A stretch of 64,000 nucleotides of DNA from Streptomyces sp. Sge12 (lineage in GTDB: Bacteria > Actinomycetota > Actinomycetes > Streptomycetales > Streptomycetaceae), in the NCBI RefSeq assembly GCF_002080455.1, contig NZ_CP020555.1, forward strand, positions 6,360,501 through 6,424,500, read 5' to 3'. The number at the start of each line of letters is the position of its first letter. Position 1 is the stretch's first letter. The position numbers and the translations under genes are program-made. Below the pieces are notes generated by a model. The model was not told the DNA's origin, searched no databases, and saw only the letters and a program-made list of their open reading frames with translations. This document shows, in pieces, positions 6,518 through 17,772 of this stretch.

Positions 6518-8308
6518 GTGGCAGCACCGAAGAAGGGCCGGCGGCCCACGGGGGCTCAGGGGAGGCCGGGGCGTGCCCTGGCGATCATCCTGATCGCGAT
6601 GGTGGCGCTCACCGCGGGGATGTTCCTCACGAAGCAGACGACTCCCAGGCTGGGCATCGACCTCGCAGGCGGCACGAGCATCACGCTCAAGGCCAAGAGC
6701 GAGCCCGGGAAGCCGGACGCGATCAACGAGACGAACATGAACACGGCGGTCGGCATCATCGAGCGCCGTGTCAACGGCCTCGGCGTGTCGGAGGCCGAGG
6801 TCCAGACGCAGGGCCGCGACCACATCATCGTGAACATCCCCAAGGGGACGAACGAGCAGCAGGCGCGCGAGCAGGTCGGTACCACCGCCCAGCTGTACTT
6901 CCGCCCGGTTCTCGCCTTCGCGGACGGCTCCCCGGCCGCTCCCGAGGGCACGCCGAGCCCGAACCCCTCCGCGAGCGGCTCAGGGGCTCCCAAGCCCGGT
7001 GACGGCAAGACCAGCCCCTCGGCCAGCCCGTCGTCCAGCGCCACTTCCCAGGGCCGCGCGCTCAGTGAGGCCCTCAAGGCCCCGGCCGCCCCCACTCCCT
7101 CGCCCTCGGCGAGCGAGTCGAAGAAGGCAGACGACACCAAGGCCCCGTCGCCCTCCGCGTCCGCACCCACGCCGCCGACCGGCGACGAGGCCGCCGCCGC
7201 AGCCCTCCAGGCCAAGTTCGCGGCGCTGGACTGCAACGTCGAGGCGCAGCGCGCCGCCGCCGGCGCGGGCGCCAAGCCCGAGGACCCGATGGTCGCCTGC
7301 GGCCAGCGCGGTACCGCCTGGGGCAAGTGGATCCTCGGCCCGGCCCAGGTCAACGGCCAGGACGTGAAGGACGCCAAGGGTCAGATCGACCCCCAGCGCG
7401 GCCAGTGGATCGTCACCATGCAGTTCACCGACAAGGGCGCCGACAAGTTCGCCAAGATCACCGGTGAGCTGGCCACCAAGCAGATGCCGCAGAACCAGTT
7501 CGCGATCGTGCTCGACGGCCAGGTCATCTCCGACCCGTCCGTCAGCCAGGCGCTGACCGGCGGCAACGCCGAGATCTCCGGCGGCTTCACCCAGCAGTCC
7601 GCGCAGGACCTGGGCAACATGCTCTCGTACGGCGCCCTGCCGCTCTCCTTCAGCGAGGACAGCGTCACCACCGTCACCGCCGCCCTCGGCGGCGAGCAGC
7701 TGAAGGCCGGCCTGATCGCCGGTGCGATCGGCCTGCTCCTCGTGGTCATCTACCTGCTGGTGTACTACCGGGGCCTGGCGTTCATCGCCATCATCAGCCT
7801 CCTGGTCTCCGCGATCCTGACCTACACGATCATGGCGCTGCTCGGAAAGGGCATCGGCTTCGCGCTGAACCTGCCCGCCGTCTGCGGTGCGATCGTGGCG
7901 ATCGGTATCACGGCGGACTCGTTCATCGTGTACTTCGAGCGCATCCGGGACGAGATCCGCGAGGGCCGCACCCTGCGTCCGGCCGTCGAGCGCGCCTGGC
8001 CGCGCGCCCGTCGCACGATCCTGGTCTCCGACTTCGTGTCGTTCCTGGCCGCGGCGGTGCTGTTCATCGTCACCGTTGGCAAGGTCCAGGGCTTCGCCTT
8101 CACACTGGGTCTGACCACCCTGCTCGACGTGGTCGTGGTGTTCCTCTTCACCAAGCCCGTCATGACGCTGCTGGCGCGTACGAAGTTCTTCTCCAGCGGT
8201 CACCCGTGGTCCGGGCTGGACCCGAAGCGGCTGGGCGCGAAGCCTCCGCTGCGCCGGTCCCGCCGTACCGGTGCCGCCCCCGCCCCCGTCGACGCAAAGG
8301 AGGCGTGA
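6518..8308 (+). CDS. secD: Protein translocase subunit SecD
   Basis: SecD with SecF uses the proton gradient to pull translocated proteins on the outer face of the membrane. The 596-residue protein has an N-terminal membrane helix (ALAIILIAMVALTAGMFL), the LGIDLAGGTSITL motif, the periplasmic P1 domain, and a C-terminal block of five membrane helices (LLLVVIYLLVYYRG onward) ending in a basic tail. A Pro/Ser/Ala/Lys-rich low-complexity stretch (about residues 145-230) interrupts P1. The TGxGNAEISGG and SFIVYFERIRDEIREG motifs are intact. secF follows after 3 bases. Confidence 0.97.
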   Translation: MAAPKKGRRPTGAQGRPGRALAIILIAMVALTAGMFLTKQTTPRLGIDLAGGTSITLKAKSEPGKPDAINETNMNTAVGIIERRVNGLGVSEAEVQTQGRDHIIVNIPKGTNEQQAREQVGTTAQLYFRPVLAFADGSPAAPEGTPSPNPSASGSGAPKPGDGKTSPSASPSSSATSQGRALSEALKAPAAPTPSPSASESKKADDTKAPSPSASAPTPPTGDEAAAAALQAKFAALDCNVEAQRAAAGAGAKPEDPMVACGQRGTAWGKWILGPAQVNGQDVKDAKGQIDPQRGQWIVTMQFTDKGADKFAKITGELATKQMPQNQFAIVLDGQVISDPSVSQALTGGNAEISGGFTQQSAQDLGNMLSYGALPLSFSEDSVTTVTAALGGEQLKAGLIAGAIGLLLVVIYLLVYYRGLAFIAIISLLVSAILTYTIMALLGKGIGFALNLPAVCGAIVAIGITADSFIVYFERIRDEIREGRTLRPAVERAWPRARRTILVSDFVSFLAAAVLFIVTVGKVQGFAFTLGLTTLLDVVVVFLFTKPVMTLLARTKFFSSGHPWSGLDPKRLGAKPPLRRSRRTGAAPAPVDAKEA

Positions 8309-8311
8309 GAG

Positions 8312-9367
8312 ATGTCGAAGCTGGGAGATCTCGGCGCCAAGCTGTACCGCGGTGAGGTCGGCTACGACTTCGTCGGCAAGCGCTTTCTCTGGTACGGCGT
8401 TTCCATCCTGATCACCATCACGGCGATCGTCGCCCTGGCCGTCCAGGGCCTCAACATGGGCATCGAGTTCAAGGGCGGAGCGGTCTTCACCACCCCGAAG
8501 ACGGCCGTCTCGGAGCCCAGGGCCCGTGAGTTCGCGGAGAAGGCCTCCGGCCACGACGCGATCGTCCAGGAGCTCGGCACCGGCGGTCTGCGGATCCAGA
8601 TCTCGGGTGTGGACACCGACGCCGCCTCCGACGTCAAGAAGCAGCTCGCCACCGACCTCAAGGTCACCGAGGCCGACATCAACGCCGACCTGGTCGGCCC
8701 CAGCTGGGGCTCCCAGATCGCGAACAAGGCGTGGACCGGCCTCGGCGTCTTCATGGTCCTCGTGGTGATCTACCTGGCCATCGCCTTCGAGTGGCGCATG
8801 GCCGTCGCGGCGCTGATCGCCCTGATCCACGACCTCACGATCACCGTCGGCGTCTACGCGCTCGTCGGCTTCGAGGTCACCCCGGGTACGGTCATCGGTC
8901 TGCTGACGATCCTCGGTTACTCCCTCTACGACACCGTCGTCGTCTTCGACGGTCTCAAGGAGGGCTCGAAGGACATCACGAAGCAGACCCGCTTCACGTA
9001 CAGCGAGATCGCCAACCGCAGCATCAACGGCACCCTGGTCCGCTCGATCAACACCACGGTCGTGGCGCTGCTCCCGGTCGGTGCCCTGCTGTTCATCGGT
9101 GGCGGTTTCCTGGGCGCGGGCATGCTCAACGACATCTCGCTGTCGCTGTTCGTCGGCCTCGCGGCCGGTGCGTACTCCTCGATCTTCATCGCGACCCCGC
9201 TGGTCGTCGACCTCAAGGAGCGCGAGCCGGCGATGAAGGCGCTCAAGAAGCGGGTGCTCGCCAAGCGGGCGGCCGCGGCCGCCAAGGGCGAGTCCCCGGA
9301 CGAGGGCTACGCCACCGAGGACGAGCCGCAGGTCGTGGCGCAGGGCCGGCCGGGGCGGCGGCGTTGA
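8312..9367 (+). CDS. secF: Protein translocase subunit SecF
   Basis: SecF pairs with SecD in the accessory Sec complex. The 351-residue protein has a first membrane helix (LWYGVSILITITAIVAL), the GIEFKGGAVF motif matching SecD's counterpart, a short periplasmic domain and a five-helix block with GYSLYDTVVVFDGLKE. The tail is basic and charged. It begins 3 bases after secD, at an ATG preceded by AAGGAGGCG, and its TGA overlaps the TTG start proposed for apt. Confidence 0.97.
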   Translation: MSKLGDLGAKLYRGEVGYDFVGKRFLWYGVSILITITAIVALAVQGLNMGIEFKGGAVFTTPKTAVSEPRAREFAEKASGHDAIVQELGTGGLRIQISGVDTDAASDVKKQLATDLKVTEADINADLVGPSWGSQIANKAWTGLGVFMVLVVIYLAIAFEWRMAVAALIALIHDLTITVGVYALVGFEVTPGTVIGLLTILGYSLYDTVVVFDGLKEGSKDITKQTRFTYSEIANRSINGTLVRSINTTVVALLPVGALLFIGGGFLGAGMLNDISLSLFVGLAAGAYSSIFIATPLVVDLKEREPAMKALKKRVLAKRAAAAAKGESPDEGYATEDEPQVVAQGRPGRRR

Positions 9368-9918
9368 CCGGGCCGCTGTCCGAGGGCGTCCGGACCCTGC
9401 TGCTCAGCCGGATCAAGGACGTACCGGACTACCCGAAGCCGGGCGTGATGTTCAAGGACATCACCCCGCTGCTGGCGGACCCGAAGGCCTTCGCGGCCCT
9501 GACGGACACGCTGGTGGAGCTGGCCCGGCAGTACGGCGCGACGAAGATCGTCGGCCTGGAGGCGCGCGGGTTCATCCTGGCGGCTCCGGTCGCCGTACAG
9601 GCCGGGATCGGCTTCGTGCCGGTGCGCAAGGCCGGAAAGCTGCCGGGCGCGACGCTCGCGCAGTCGTACGAGCTGGAGTACGGCACGGCGGAGATCGAGG
9701 TCCACGCCGAGGACCTGGCGGCGGGTGACCGGGTCATGGTCATCGACGACGTGCTGGCCACCGGCGGTACCGCGGAGGCCTCGCTCTCGCTGATCAGGCG
9801 GACCGGGGCCGAGGTCGCCGGCGTGGCGGTCCTGATGGAGCTGTCGTTCCTCCCGGGCCGGGCCAAGCTGGCGCCCGCGCTGGACGGGGCTCCGCTGGAT
9901 GCGCTGATCGTGGTCTGA
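9364..9918 (+). CDS. apt: Adenine phosphoribosyltransferase
   Basis: Apt salvages adenine to AMP using PRPP. The sequence has the conserved YPKPGVMFKDITPLL opening, GLEARGFILAAPVA, and the PRPP loop VMVIDDVLATGGTAEA. The best start is TTG at 9364, which overlaps the secF stop (TTGA) and gives a 184-residue protein matching the usual length; no ATG or GTG occurs between there and the conserved core. A location beside relA is shared with many actinobacteria and fits a purine/ppGpp theme. Confidence 0.93.
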   Translation: MTGPLSEGVRTLLLSRIKDVPDYPKPGVMFKDITPLLADPKAFAALTDTLVELARQYGATKIVGLEARGFILAAPVAVQAGIGFVPVRKAGKLPGATLAQSYELEYGTAEIEVHAEDLAAGDRVMVIDDVLATGGTAEASLSLIRRTGAEVAGVAVLMELSFLPGRAKLAPALDGAPLDALIVV

Positions 9919-9931
9919 CCCTGCTGTGCCG

Positions 9932-9971
9932 AAGCGGCGGGTATCCGGGTTCGTCCGGGTGCCCGCCGCTT
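9932..9971 (+). terminator. Hairpin terminator after apt
   Basis: AAGCGGCGGG at 9932-9941 pairs with CCCGCCGCTT at 9962-9971, and the 20-base loop can pair further (CCGG segments). It starts 14 bases after the apt stop and is followed by TTCGTGTG. Confidence 0.7.
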
Positions 9972-10113
9972 TCGTGTGCGGCCGCGCTGCACGGCGCAAG
10001 GGGCTCGCGGAACGAGGGGGCCGAACCCTCGCTACCATGGGTTGTCCGGACCGGGACACGGGCACCGGATCCTCCCCCGGACTCCGTCCGGGGGGCCCCC
10101 GTGAGGAGCGCTC

Positions 10114-12543
<2,430 letters not shown>

Positions 12544-12590
12544 GCCCGTAGGCCCGTCGGCCCGCGGGCCCACCCCCGCGGCGAACGAAA

Positions 12591-12624
12591 AGGCGGCCCC
12601 GGTACTCGCGTACCGGGGCCGCCT
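12591..12624. terminator. Bidirectional terminator between relA and the DUF349 gene
   Basis: A perfect 15-bp stem (AGGCGGCCCCGGTAC) with a 4-base TCGC loop lies between the converging genes. GAAA precedes and TCCTT follows it, so it can serve both strands. Confidence 0.85.
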
Positions 12625-12644
12625 CCTTCGTACGGGGCGGGCTG

Positions 12645-13874
12645 TCAGCCGCCGAACTCCTCCAGGCCCTTCAGCGCCTGGTCCAGCAGGGCCTGGCGGC
12701 CCTCCAGCTCGCGCGACAGCTTGTCGGCCTTGGCGTTGTTGCCGGCCGCGCGCGCCGCGTCGATCTGCTCACGCAGCTTGTCGACCGCCGCCTGGAGCTG
12801 ACCCGTCAGACCGGCCGCACGGGCCCGCGCCTCCGGGTTCGTACGACGCCACTCGCCCTCCTCGGCCTCCTGGATCGCCCGCTCGACCGAGTGCATGCGG
12901 CCCTCGACCTTCGGCCGGGCGTCCCGCGGCACGTGGCCGATGGCCTCCCAGCGCTCGTTGAGGGAGCGGAACGCGGCACGGGCCGCCTTCAGGTCGGTGA
13001 TCGGGACGAGCTTCTCGGCCTCGTCGGCCAGCTCCTCCTTGAGCTTCAGGTTCTCGATCTGCTCGGCGTCACGCTCGGCGAAGACCTCGCTGCGGGCCGC
13101 GAAGAACACGTCCTGCGCACCGCGGAAACGGTTCCACAGGTCGTCCTCGGACTCGCGCTGCGCCCGGCCCGCCGCCTTCCAGTCCGCCATCAGCTCGCGG
13201 TAGCGGGCGGCCGTCGGACCCCAGTCGGTCGACTTCGACAGCGACTCGGCCTCCGCGACCAGCCTCTCCTTCACCTTGCGGGCGTCCTCGCGCTGCGCGT
13301 CCAGCGAGGCGAAGTGCGCCTTGCGGCGCTTGGAGAAGGCCGAACGGGCGTGCGAGAACCGGTGCCACAGCTCGTCGTCCGACTTGCGGTCCAGACGCGG
13401 CAGCCCCTTCCAGATGTCCACCAGGGCGCGCAGCCGCTCGCCGGCGCTGCGCCACTGGTCGCTCTGCGCCAGCTGCTCGGCCTCGACGACCAGCGCGTCC
13501 TTGGCCGCACGGGCCTCGTCCGTCTGCTTGGCCTTCGCGGCCTTGCGCTCCTCGCGCCGGGACTCCACGGTCGTGACCAGCTTGTCCAGCCGCACCCGCA
13601 GGGCGTCCAGGTCACCCACGGCGTGGTGCTCGTCGACCTGCGTGCGCAGGTGGTCGATCGCCGTCTGGGCGTCCTTGGCGGACAGATCAGTGGTCCGCAC
13701 CCGCTTTTCGAGGAGGCCGATCTCGACCACCAGGCCCTCGTACTTGCGCTCGAAATAGGCCAGGGCCTCCTCAGGGGTGCCGGCCTGCCACGATCCGACG
13801 ACCTGCTCGCCATCGGAAGTACGCACGTACACGGTGCCCGTCTCGTCGACTCGGCCCCACGGGTCGCTGCTCAC
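12645..13874 (-). CDS. DUF349 domain-containing coiled-coil protein
   Basis: A 409-residue, strongly helical Arg/Lys/Glu/Ala-rich protein with repeated DUF349 units recognisable from the recurring W-x(9-14)-L...D-LW-RF-x-A pattern (for example DDELWHRFSHARSAF and EDDLWNRFRGAQDVFF). Long coiled coils fill the N- and C-terminal parts. The start is a GTG at 13874 after GGAGGAGG. The first 30 residues form a small domain (DPWGRVDETGTVYVRT). It is convergent with relA. The molecular role of DUF349 proteins is not established; I make no functional claim. Confidence 0.9.
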   Translation of the reverse strand: MSSDPWGRVDETGTVYVRTSDGEQVVGSWQAGTPEEALAYFERKYEGLVVEIGLLEKRVRTTDLSAKDAQTAIDHLRTQVDEHHAVGDLDALRVRLDKLVTTVESRREERKAAKAKQTDEARAAKDALVVEAEQLAQSDQWRSAGERLRALVDIWKGLPRLDRKSDDELWHRFSHARSAFSKRRKAHFASLDAQREDARKVKERLVAEAESLSKSTDWGPTAARYRELMADWKAAGRAQRESEDDLWNRFRGAQDVFFAARSEVFAERDAEQIENLKLKEELADEAEKLVPITDLKAARAAFRSLNERWEAIGHVPRDARPKVEGRMHSVERAIQEAEEGEWRRTNPEARARAAGLTGQLQAAVDKLREQIDAARAAGNNAKADKLSRELEGRQALLDQALKGLEEFGG

Positions 13875-14065
13875 AGCGCCTCCTCCACCTGATGCCTTGC
13901 GAGGGGTTCACCCCCTGGGCATCGTCCACAGTTTCCTGGGGCGGGCAGCGCCCGCCCTGCACAACGCCAACATAGGCGACCGCCGGGCCGGCTGTCCGCA
14001 TCCCGCACGACGGAATATCGGCGTACGGGCGGCGGGCCGGCCGGGCCCGGGGTCGCCGCATCACG

Positions 14066-14857
14066 TCAGTTCTGCGTGACCGCGCCCTTCTCGATCTTGA
14101 CCTCGGTCTTCGGCGCGCCGTCCTGGCCGCCGTCGACCGTACCCGCCTTCGCGATCTCCTCCAGGACCTTCAGGCCGGCCGCGTCGATCTTGCCGAACGG
14201 GGTGTACGTCGGCGTCAGCGGGCTGTCCTTGTAGACCAGGAAGAACTGGCTGCCGCCCGAGCCGGGCTGGCCCGTGTTGGCCATGGCCACCGTGCCGGCC
14301 GGGTACACGACCTGGCCCTGCTCGTTGGCCTTGCCCAGGGAGTCCAGGTTCTCGTCCGGGATGTTGTAGCCCGGGCCGCCCCGGCCGGTGCCCTCGGGGT
14401 CGCCGCACTGGAGCACGAAGATCCCGCCGGCCGTCAGCCGGTGGCACTTGGTGTTGTCGAAGTAGCCCTTGTCGGCGAGCGACTTGAAGGAGTTCACGGT
14501 CTGCGGGGTCTTCGCCGCGTCCATCGTGAAGTTGATGTCACCCGCGCTGGTCTTCAGCGCGAAGGTGTACTTCCCCTTCTGGTCGATCGCCATCTCCGGC
14601 GACGGGGACTGCTTGGGCGCCGGCTCGCTCGCCGAGGCCGACGGGCTCGCGGACGGGTCCGCGGCCTGGTCCTTCTTGTCCTTGTCGAAGACCCCGCCGA
14701 CGATCAGGCCCACCAGCGTCGCGATCACCACGGCCACTGCCGCGCCGATCACGGCCGCGCGCTGGCGCGACTTCTTCCGGGCCTCGGCCCGGCGCTTCTG
14801 CTGGCGCTCGTACTTCTCCTTGGCGAGCTGTCGCCGTCGCTGATCGCTCGTGACCAC
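14066..14857 (-). CDS. Membrane-anchored cyclophilin-type peptidyl-prolyl isomerase
   Basis: A 263-residue protein with a basic N-terminal region (about residues 1-37), one membrane helix (AAVIGAAVAVVIATLVGLIV), a Ser/Pro/Ala linker and an extracellular cyclophilin domain. That domain carries KTPQTVNSFKSLADKGYFD, a FVLQCGDPEGTGRGGPGY loop and MANTGQPGSGGSQFFLV. The usual catalytic Arg-His pattern appears as CHRL rather than FHRV, and the conserved QGGDP is QCGDP, so activity may be reduced. The GTG start at 14857 follows AAGGAG. The longer upstream open frame is not supported. Divergent from the hydrolase gene. Confidence 0.88.
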   Translation of the reverse strand: MVTSDQRRRQLAKEKYERQQKRRAEARKKSRQRAAVIGAAVAVVIATLVGLIVGGVFDKDKKDQAADPSASPSASASEPAPKQSPSPEMAIDQKGKYTFALKTSAGDINFTMDAAKTPQTVNSFKSLADKGYFDNTKCHRLTAGGIFVLQCGDPEGTGRGGPGYNIPDENLDSLGKANEQGQVVYPAGTVAMANTGQPGSGGSQFFLVYKDSPLTPTYTPFGKIDAAGLKVLEEIAKAGTVDGGQDGAPKTEVKIEKGAVTQN

Positions 14858-14948
14858 CGGGTCGTCTCCTTGTACGTGTCTGCTACTGCTGTCCGGGCTG
14901 GGATAGGCCGTACCGTATATGGGTTCGCTGTGTAATGAGCGGCGCCGG

Positions 14949-14954
14949 TAGGCT
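14949..14954 (+). promoter_or_regulatory. -10 element TAGGCT upstream of the MBL-fold gene
   Basis: TAGGCT lies 56 bases before the GTG at 15011. A TTCGCT hexamer 19 bases upstream is a poor -35 candidate. Confidence 0.4.
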
Positions 14955-15010
14955 CTGAGCAGCAGGATTCCTGTCTGCAGCCTCCCGCCGGACGACGATT
15001 GAGGACGAAC

Positions 15011-15721
15011 GTGCTGATTGCCGGGTTCCCCGCAGGCGCTTGGGGCACCAACTGCTACGTGGTCGCCCCCGCCGCCGGTGAGGAGTGCGTCATCATCGAC
15101 CCGGGCCATCAGGCCGCCCAGGGTGTCGAGGAGACGCTGAAGAAGCATCGGCTCAAGCCCGTCGCGGTCGTTCTGACCCACGGCCACATCGATCATGTGG
15201 CCTCGGTGGTCCCGGTGTGCGGAGCACACGACGTACCGGCCTGGATCCACCCCGAGGACCGCTACATGATGAGCGACCCGGAGAAGGCCCTCGGCCGCTC
15301 CATCGGGATGCCTCTCATGGGCGAGCTGACCGTGGGGGAGCCGGACGACGTCCGCGAGCTGGCCGACGGCGCCGCGCTGAAACTGGCCGGAATGGACTTC
15401 TCCGTGGCGCACGCGCCGGGGCATACCAAGGGGTCGGTGACCTTCAGGATGCCCGAGCTGGCCGACATTCCGCCGGTCTTCTTCTCGGGCGACCTGCTCT
15501 TCGCCGGCTCCATCGGACGCACCGACCTGCCCGGCGGCTCCCACGCCGAGATGCTCGAGTCGCTGGGCCGTGTGTGCCTGCCGCTCGACGACTCGACCGT
15601 GGTGCTGTCCGGCCACGGTCCCCAGACCACCATCGGCCGCGAGCGCGCGACCAACCCGTACCTGCGGGAGGTCGCCGCCGGGCTCGGAGACGGCACCGCC
15701 GCTCCACGACGAGGAATGTGA
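15011..15721 (+). CDS. Metallo-beta-lactamase-fold hydrolase (glyoxalase II-like)
   Basis: A 236-residue enzyme of the MBL superfamily, hydroxyacylglutathione-hydrolase-like subgroup. The zinc signature LTHGHIDHVAS (HxHxDH) is intact, followed by the GHTKGSVTF His, the FSGDLLFAGSIGRTDLPGG Asp loop and the SGHGPQTTIGRE final His. Streptomyces use mycothiol rather than glutathione, so the true thioester substrate is unknown. The start is GTG at 15011 with GAGGA six bases upstream, preferred over TTG at 14999. hisS begins 10 bases after the stop, so the two are co-transcribed. Confidence 0.9.
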   Translation: MLIAGFPAGAWGTNCYVVAPAAGEECVIIDPGHQAAQGVEETLKKHRLKPVAVVLTHGHIDHVASVVPVCGAHDVPAWIHPEDRYMMSDPEKALGRSIGMPLMGELTVGEPDDVRELADGAALKLAGMDFSVAHAPGHTKGSVTFRMPELADIPPVFFSGDLLFAGSIGRTDLPGGSHAEMLESLGRVCLPLDDSTVVLSGHGPQTTIGRERATNPYLREVAAGLGDGTAAPRRGM

Positions 15722-15731
15722 CGAGAGTTTC

Positions 15732-16991
15732 GTGAGCACTTTCAAGGCCCCCAAGGGCACGTACGACCTGATCCCGCCGTACTCGGCCAAATACCTGGCG
15801 GTCCGCGACGCCATCTCCGCCCCGCTGCGCAAGGCCGGGTACGGCTACATCGAGACGCCGGGCTTTGAAGACGTGAACCTCTTCGCCCGCGGTGTCGGCG
15901 AGTCCACCGACATCGTCACCAAGGAGATGTTCACCCTCACCACCAAGGGTGGCACCAACCTCGCCCTGCGCCCCGAGGGCACCGCCTCCGTGCTGCGCGC
16001 GGCCCTGGAGGCCAGCCTCCACAAGCAGGGCAACCTGCCGGCCAAGCTGTGGTACTCCGGCTCCTACTACCGCTACGAGCGCCCGCAGAAGGGCCGCTAC
16101 CGCCACTTCTCGCAGGTGGGCGCGGAGGCGATCGGTGCCGAGGACCCGGCCCTGGACGCCGAGCTGATCATCCTGGCCGACCAGGCCTACCGCACCCTCG
16201 GCCTGTCGAACTTCCGCATCCTGCTGAACTCGCTCGGCGACAAGGAGTGCCGCCCCGTCTACCGCGAGGCGCTGCAGACCTTCCTGCGCGGCCTCGACCT
16301 CGACGAGGAGACCGTCCGCCGGGCCGAGATCAACCCGCTGCGCGTGCTCGACGACAAGCGGGCCGACGTGCAGAAGCAGCTCGTCGGCGCCCCGGTGCTG
16401 CGGGACTACCTGTGCGACGCGTGCAAGGCGTACCACGAGGAGGTGCGGGAGCTGATCACGGCTGCCGGCGTCGTCTTCGAGGACGACGAGAAGCTGGTGC
16501 GCGGACTGGACTACTACACCCGCACCACCTTCGAGTTCGTCCACGACGGCCTGGGCGCGCAGTCTGCCGTGGGCGGCGGCGGCCGCTACGACGGCCTGTC
16601 CGAGATGATCGGCGGACCGGCCCTGCCGTCGGTGGGCTGGGCGCTCGGCGTGGACCGCACGGTCCTGGCCCTCGAGGCCGAGGGCATCGAGCTGGACATC
16701 CCGGCGGCGACGACGGTCTTCGCGGTGGCACTGGGCGAGGCCAAGCCGACCGTGTTCGGGCTGGTGACGCAGCTGCGCAAGGCGGGTGTCGCCGCGGACA
16801 TGTCGTACGGCGGCAAGGGCCTCAAGGGCGCCATGAAGGACGCCAACCGCAGCGGCGCGCGCTTCGCCGTCGTGGTCGGCGAGCGGGACCTCGCCGAGGG
16901 CGTCGTCCAGCTGAAGGACATGGAGTCCGGCGAGCAGGCCTCCGTGCCCGTCGCCGAGCTGGTCGATACGGTCCGGGCCCGCCTCGCCTGA
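15732..16991 (+). CDS. hisS: Histidyl-tRNA synthetase
   Basis: Class II aminoacyl-tRNA synthetase that charges tRNA-His. The 419-residue length is standard. Motif 1/2 regions are visible (FTLTTKGGTNLALRPEGTA; YRYERPQKGRYRHFSQ), and the histidine-specific motifs are VRGLDYYTRTTFEF and SAVGGGGRYDGL. The C-terminal anticodon-binding domain ends at VDTVRARLA. The start is the GTG at 15732, 10 bases after the MBL-fold gene, preceded by GACGAGAG. Confidence 0.97.
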   Translation: MSTFKAPKGTYDLIPPYSAKYLAVRDAISAPLRKAGYGYIETPGFEDVNLFARGVGESTDIVTKEMFTLTTKGGTNLALRPEGTASVLRAALEASLHKQGNLPAKLWYSGSYYRYERPQKGRYRHFSQVGAEAIGAEDPALDAELIILADQAYRTLGLSNFRILLNSLGDKECRPVYREALQTFLRGLDLDEETVRRAEINPLRVLDDKRADVQKQLVGAPVLRDYLCDACKAYHEEVRELITAAGVVFEDDEKLVRGLDYYTRTTFEFVHDGLGAQSAVGGGGRYDGLSEMIGGPALPSVGWALGVDRTVLALEAEGIELDIPAATTVFAVALGEAKPTVFGLVTQLRKAGVAADMSYGGKGLKGAMKDANRSGARFAVVVGERDLAEGVVQLKDMESGEQASVPVAELVDTVRARLA

Positions 16992-17015
16992 CGGCAGCGG
17001 CCGGGGAGTGCACAG

Positions 17016-17050
17016 GGCGGGGCCGAAGGATGTTTCCCCGGCCCCGCCCG
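17016..17050 (+). terminator. Hairpin terminator after hisS
   Basis: GGGCGGGGCCG at 17016-17026 pairs perfectly with CGGCCCCGCCC at 17040-17050 around a 13-base loop, 25 bases after the hisS stop. Confidence 0.75.
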
Positions 17051-17113
17051 TTCACAGGCTCATGCGGCACAATGGCCCGTGCTTGATCACCTGGCAGATG
17101 TGGAGCGGGCGGT

Positions 17114-17731
17114 ATGACGACACGAAGCGCGGACGCGGACACCGCCCGGGGCAGGACCGTCGGAGGGAGCCGGGCCCTGGCCCTGCTGCTGGTGATCACC
17201 GGCGCCGCGGGGCTGCTCGCCGCCTGGGTGATCACGATCGACAAGTTCAAGCTGCTCGAGGACCCGGACTTCAAGCCGGCCTGCAGCCTGAACCCGATCG
17301 TCTCCTGCGGCAACATCATGACGAGCGACCAGGCGTCGGCCTTCGGCTTCCCGAACCCGATGCTCGGACTCGTCGCCTACGGCATCGTGATCTGCGTCGG
17401 CATGAGCCTGCTCGCCGGGGCCGCTTTCCGCCGCTGGTACTGGCTGACCTTCAACGCCGGCACGCTCTTCGGCGTCGCCTTCTGCACCTGGCTCATGTAC
17501 CAGTCGCTGTACAACATCAACTCGCTCTGCCTGTGGTGCTGCCTGGCCTGGGTCGCCACGATCTTCATGTTCTGGTACGTCACCGCGCACAACGTCCGCA
17601 ACGGACTGCTGCCCGCCCCGGGCTGGGTCAAGTCCTTCCTCGACGAGTTCACCTGGGTCCTGCCCGTGCTGCACGTCGGGATCATCGGGATGCTGATCCT
17701 GACCCGCTGGTGGGACTTCTGGACCTCCTGA
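17114..17731 (+). CDS. Vitamin K epoxide reductase (VKOR) family membrane protein
   Basis: Bacterial VKOR homologs reoxidise extracytoplasmic disulfide-forming proteins by passing electrons to menaquinone. The 205-residue protein has about five hydrophobic helices. The paired loop cysteines (PACSLNPIVSCG) and the membrane CXXC of SLCLWCCLAW are all present, so the full redox relay looks intact. No fused thioredoxin domain is seen, so a separate DsbA-like partner would be needed. The ATG at 17114 has GTGGAGC upstream. It lies alone between the hisS terminator and rarA. Confidence 0.93.
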   Translation: MTTRSADADTARGRTVGGSRALALLLVITGAAGLLAAWVITIDKFKLLEDPDFKPACSLNPIVSCGNIMTSDQASAFGFPNPMLGLVAYGIVICVGMSLLAGAAFRRWYWLTFNAGTLFGVAFCTWLMYQSLYNINSLCLWCCLAWVATIFMFWYVTAHNVRNGLLPAPGWVKSFLDEFTWVLPVLHVGIIGMLILTRWWDFWTS

Positions 17732-17760
17732 CGGCGGACGGCCCTGTCGGTGGGCTCGCA

Positions 17761-17766
17761 TAGGCT
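17761..17766 (+). promoter_or_regulatory. -10 element TAGGCT, probable leaderless start of rarA
   Basis: TAGGCT ends 6 bases before the rarA GTG at 17773, and there is no ribosome-binding site. This spacing implies transcription starting at the first base of the start codon. Confidence 0.6.
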
Positions 17767-17772
17767 TCCTGT

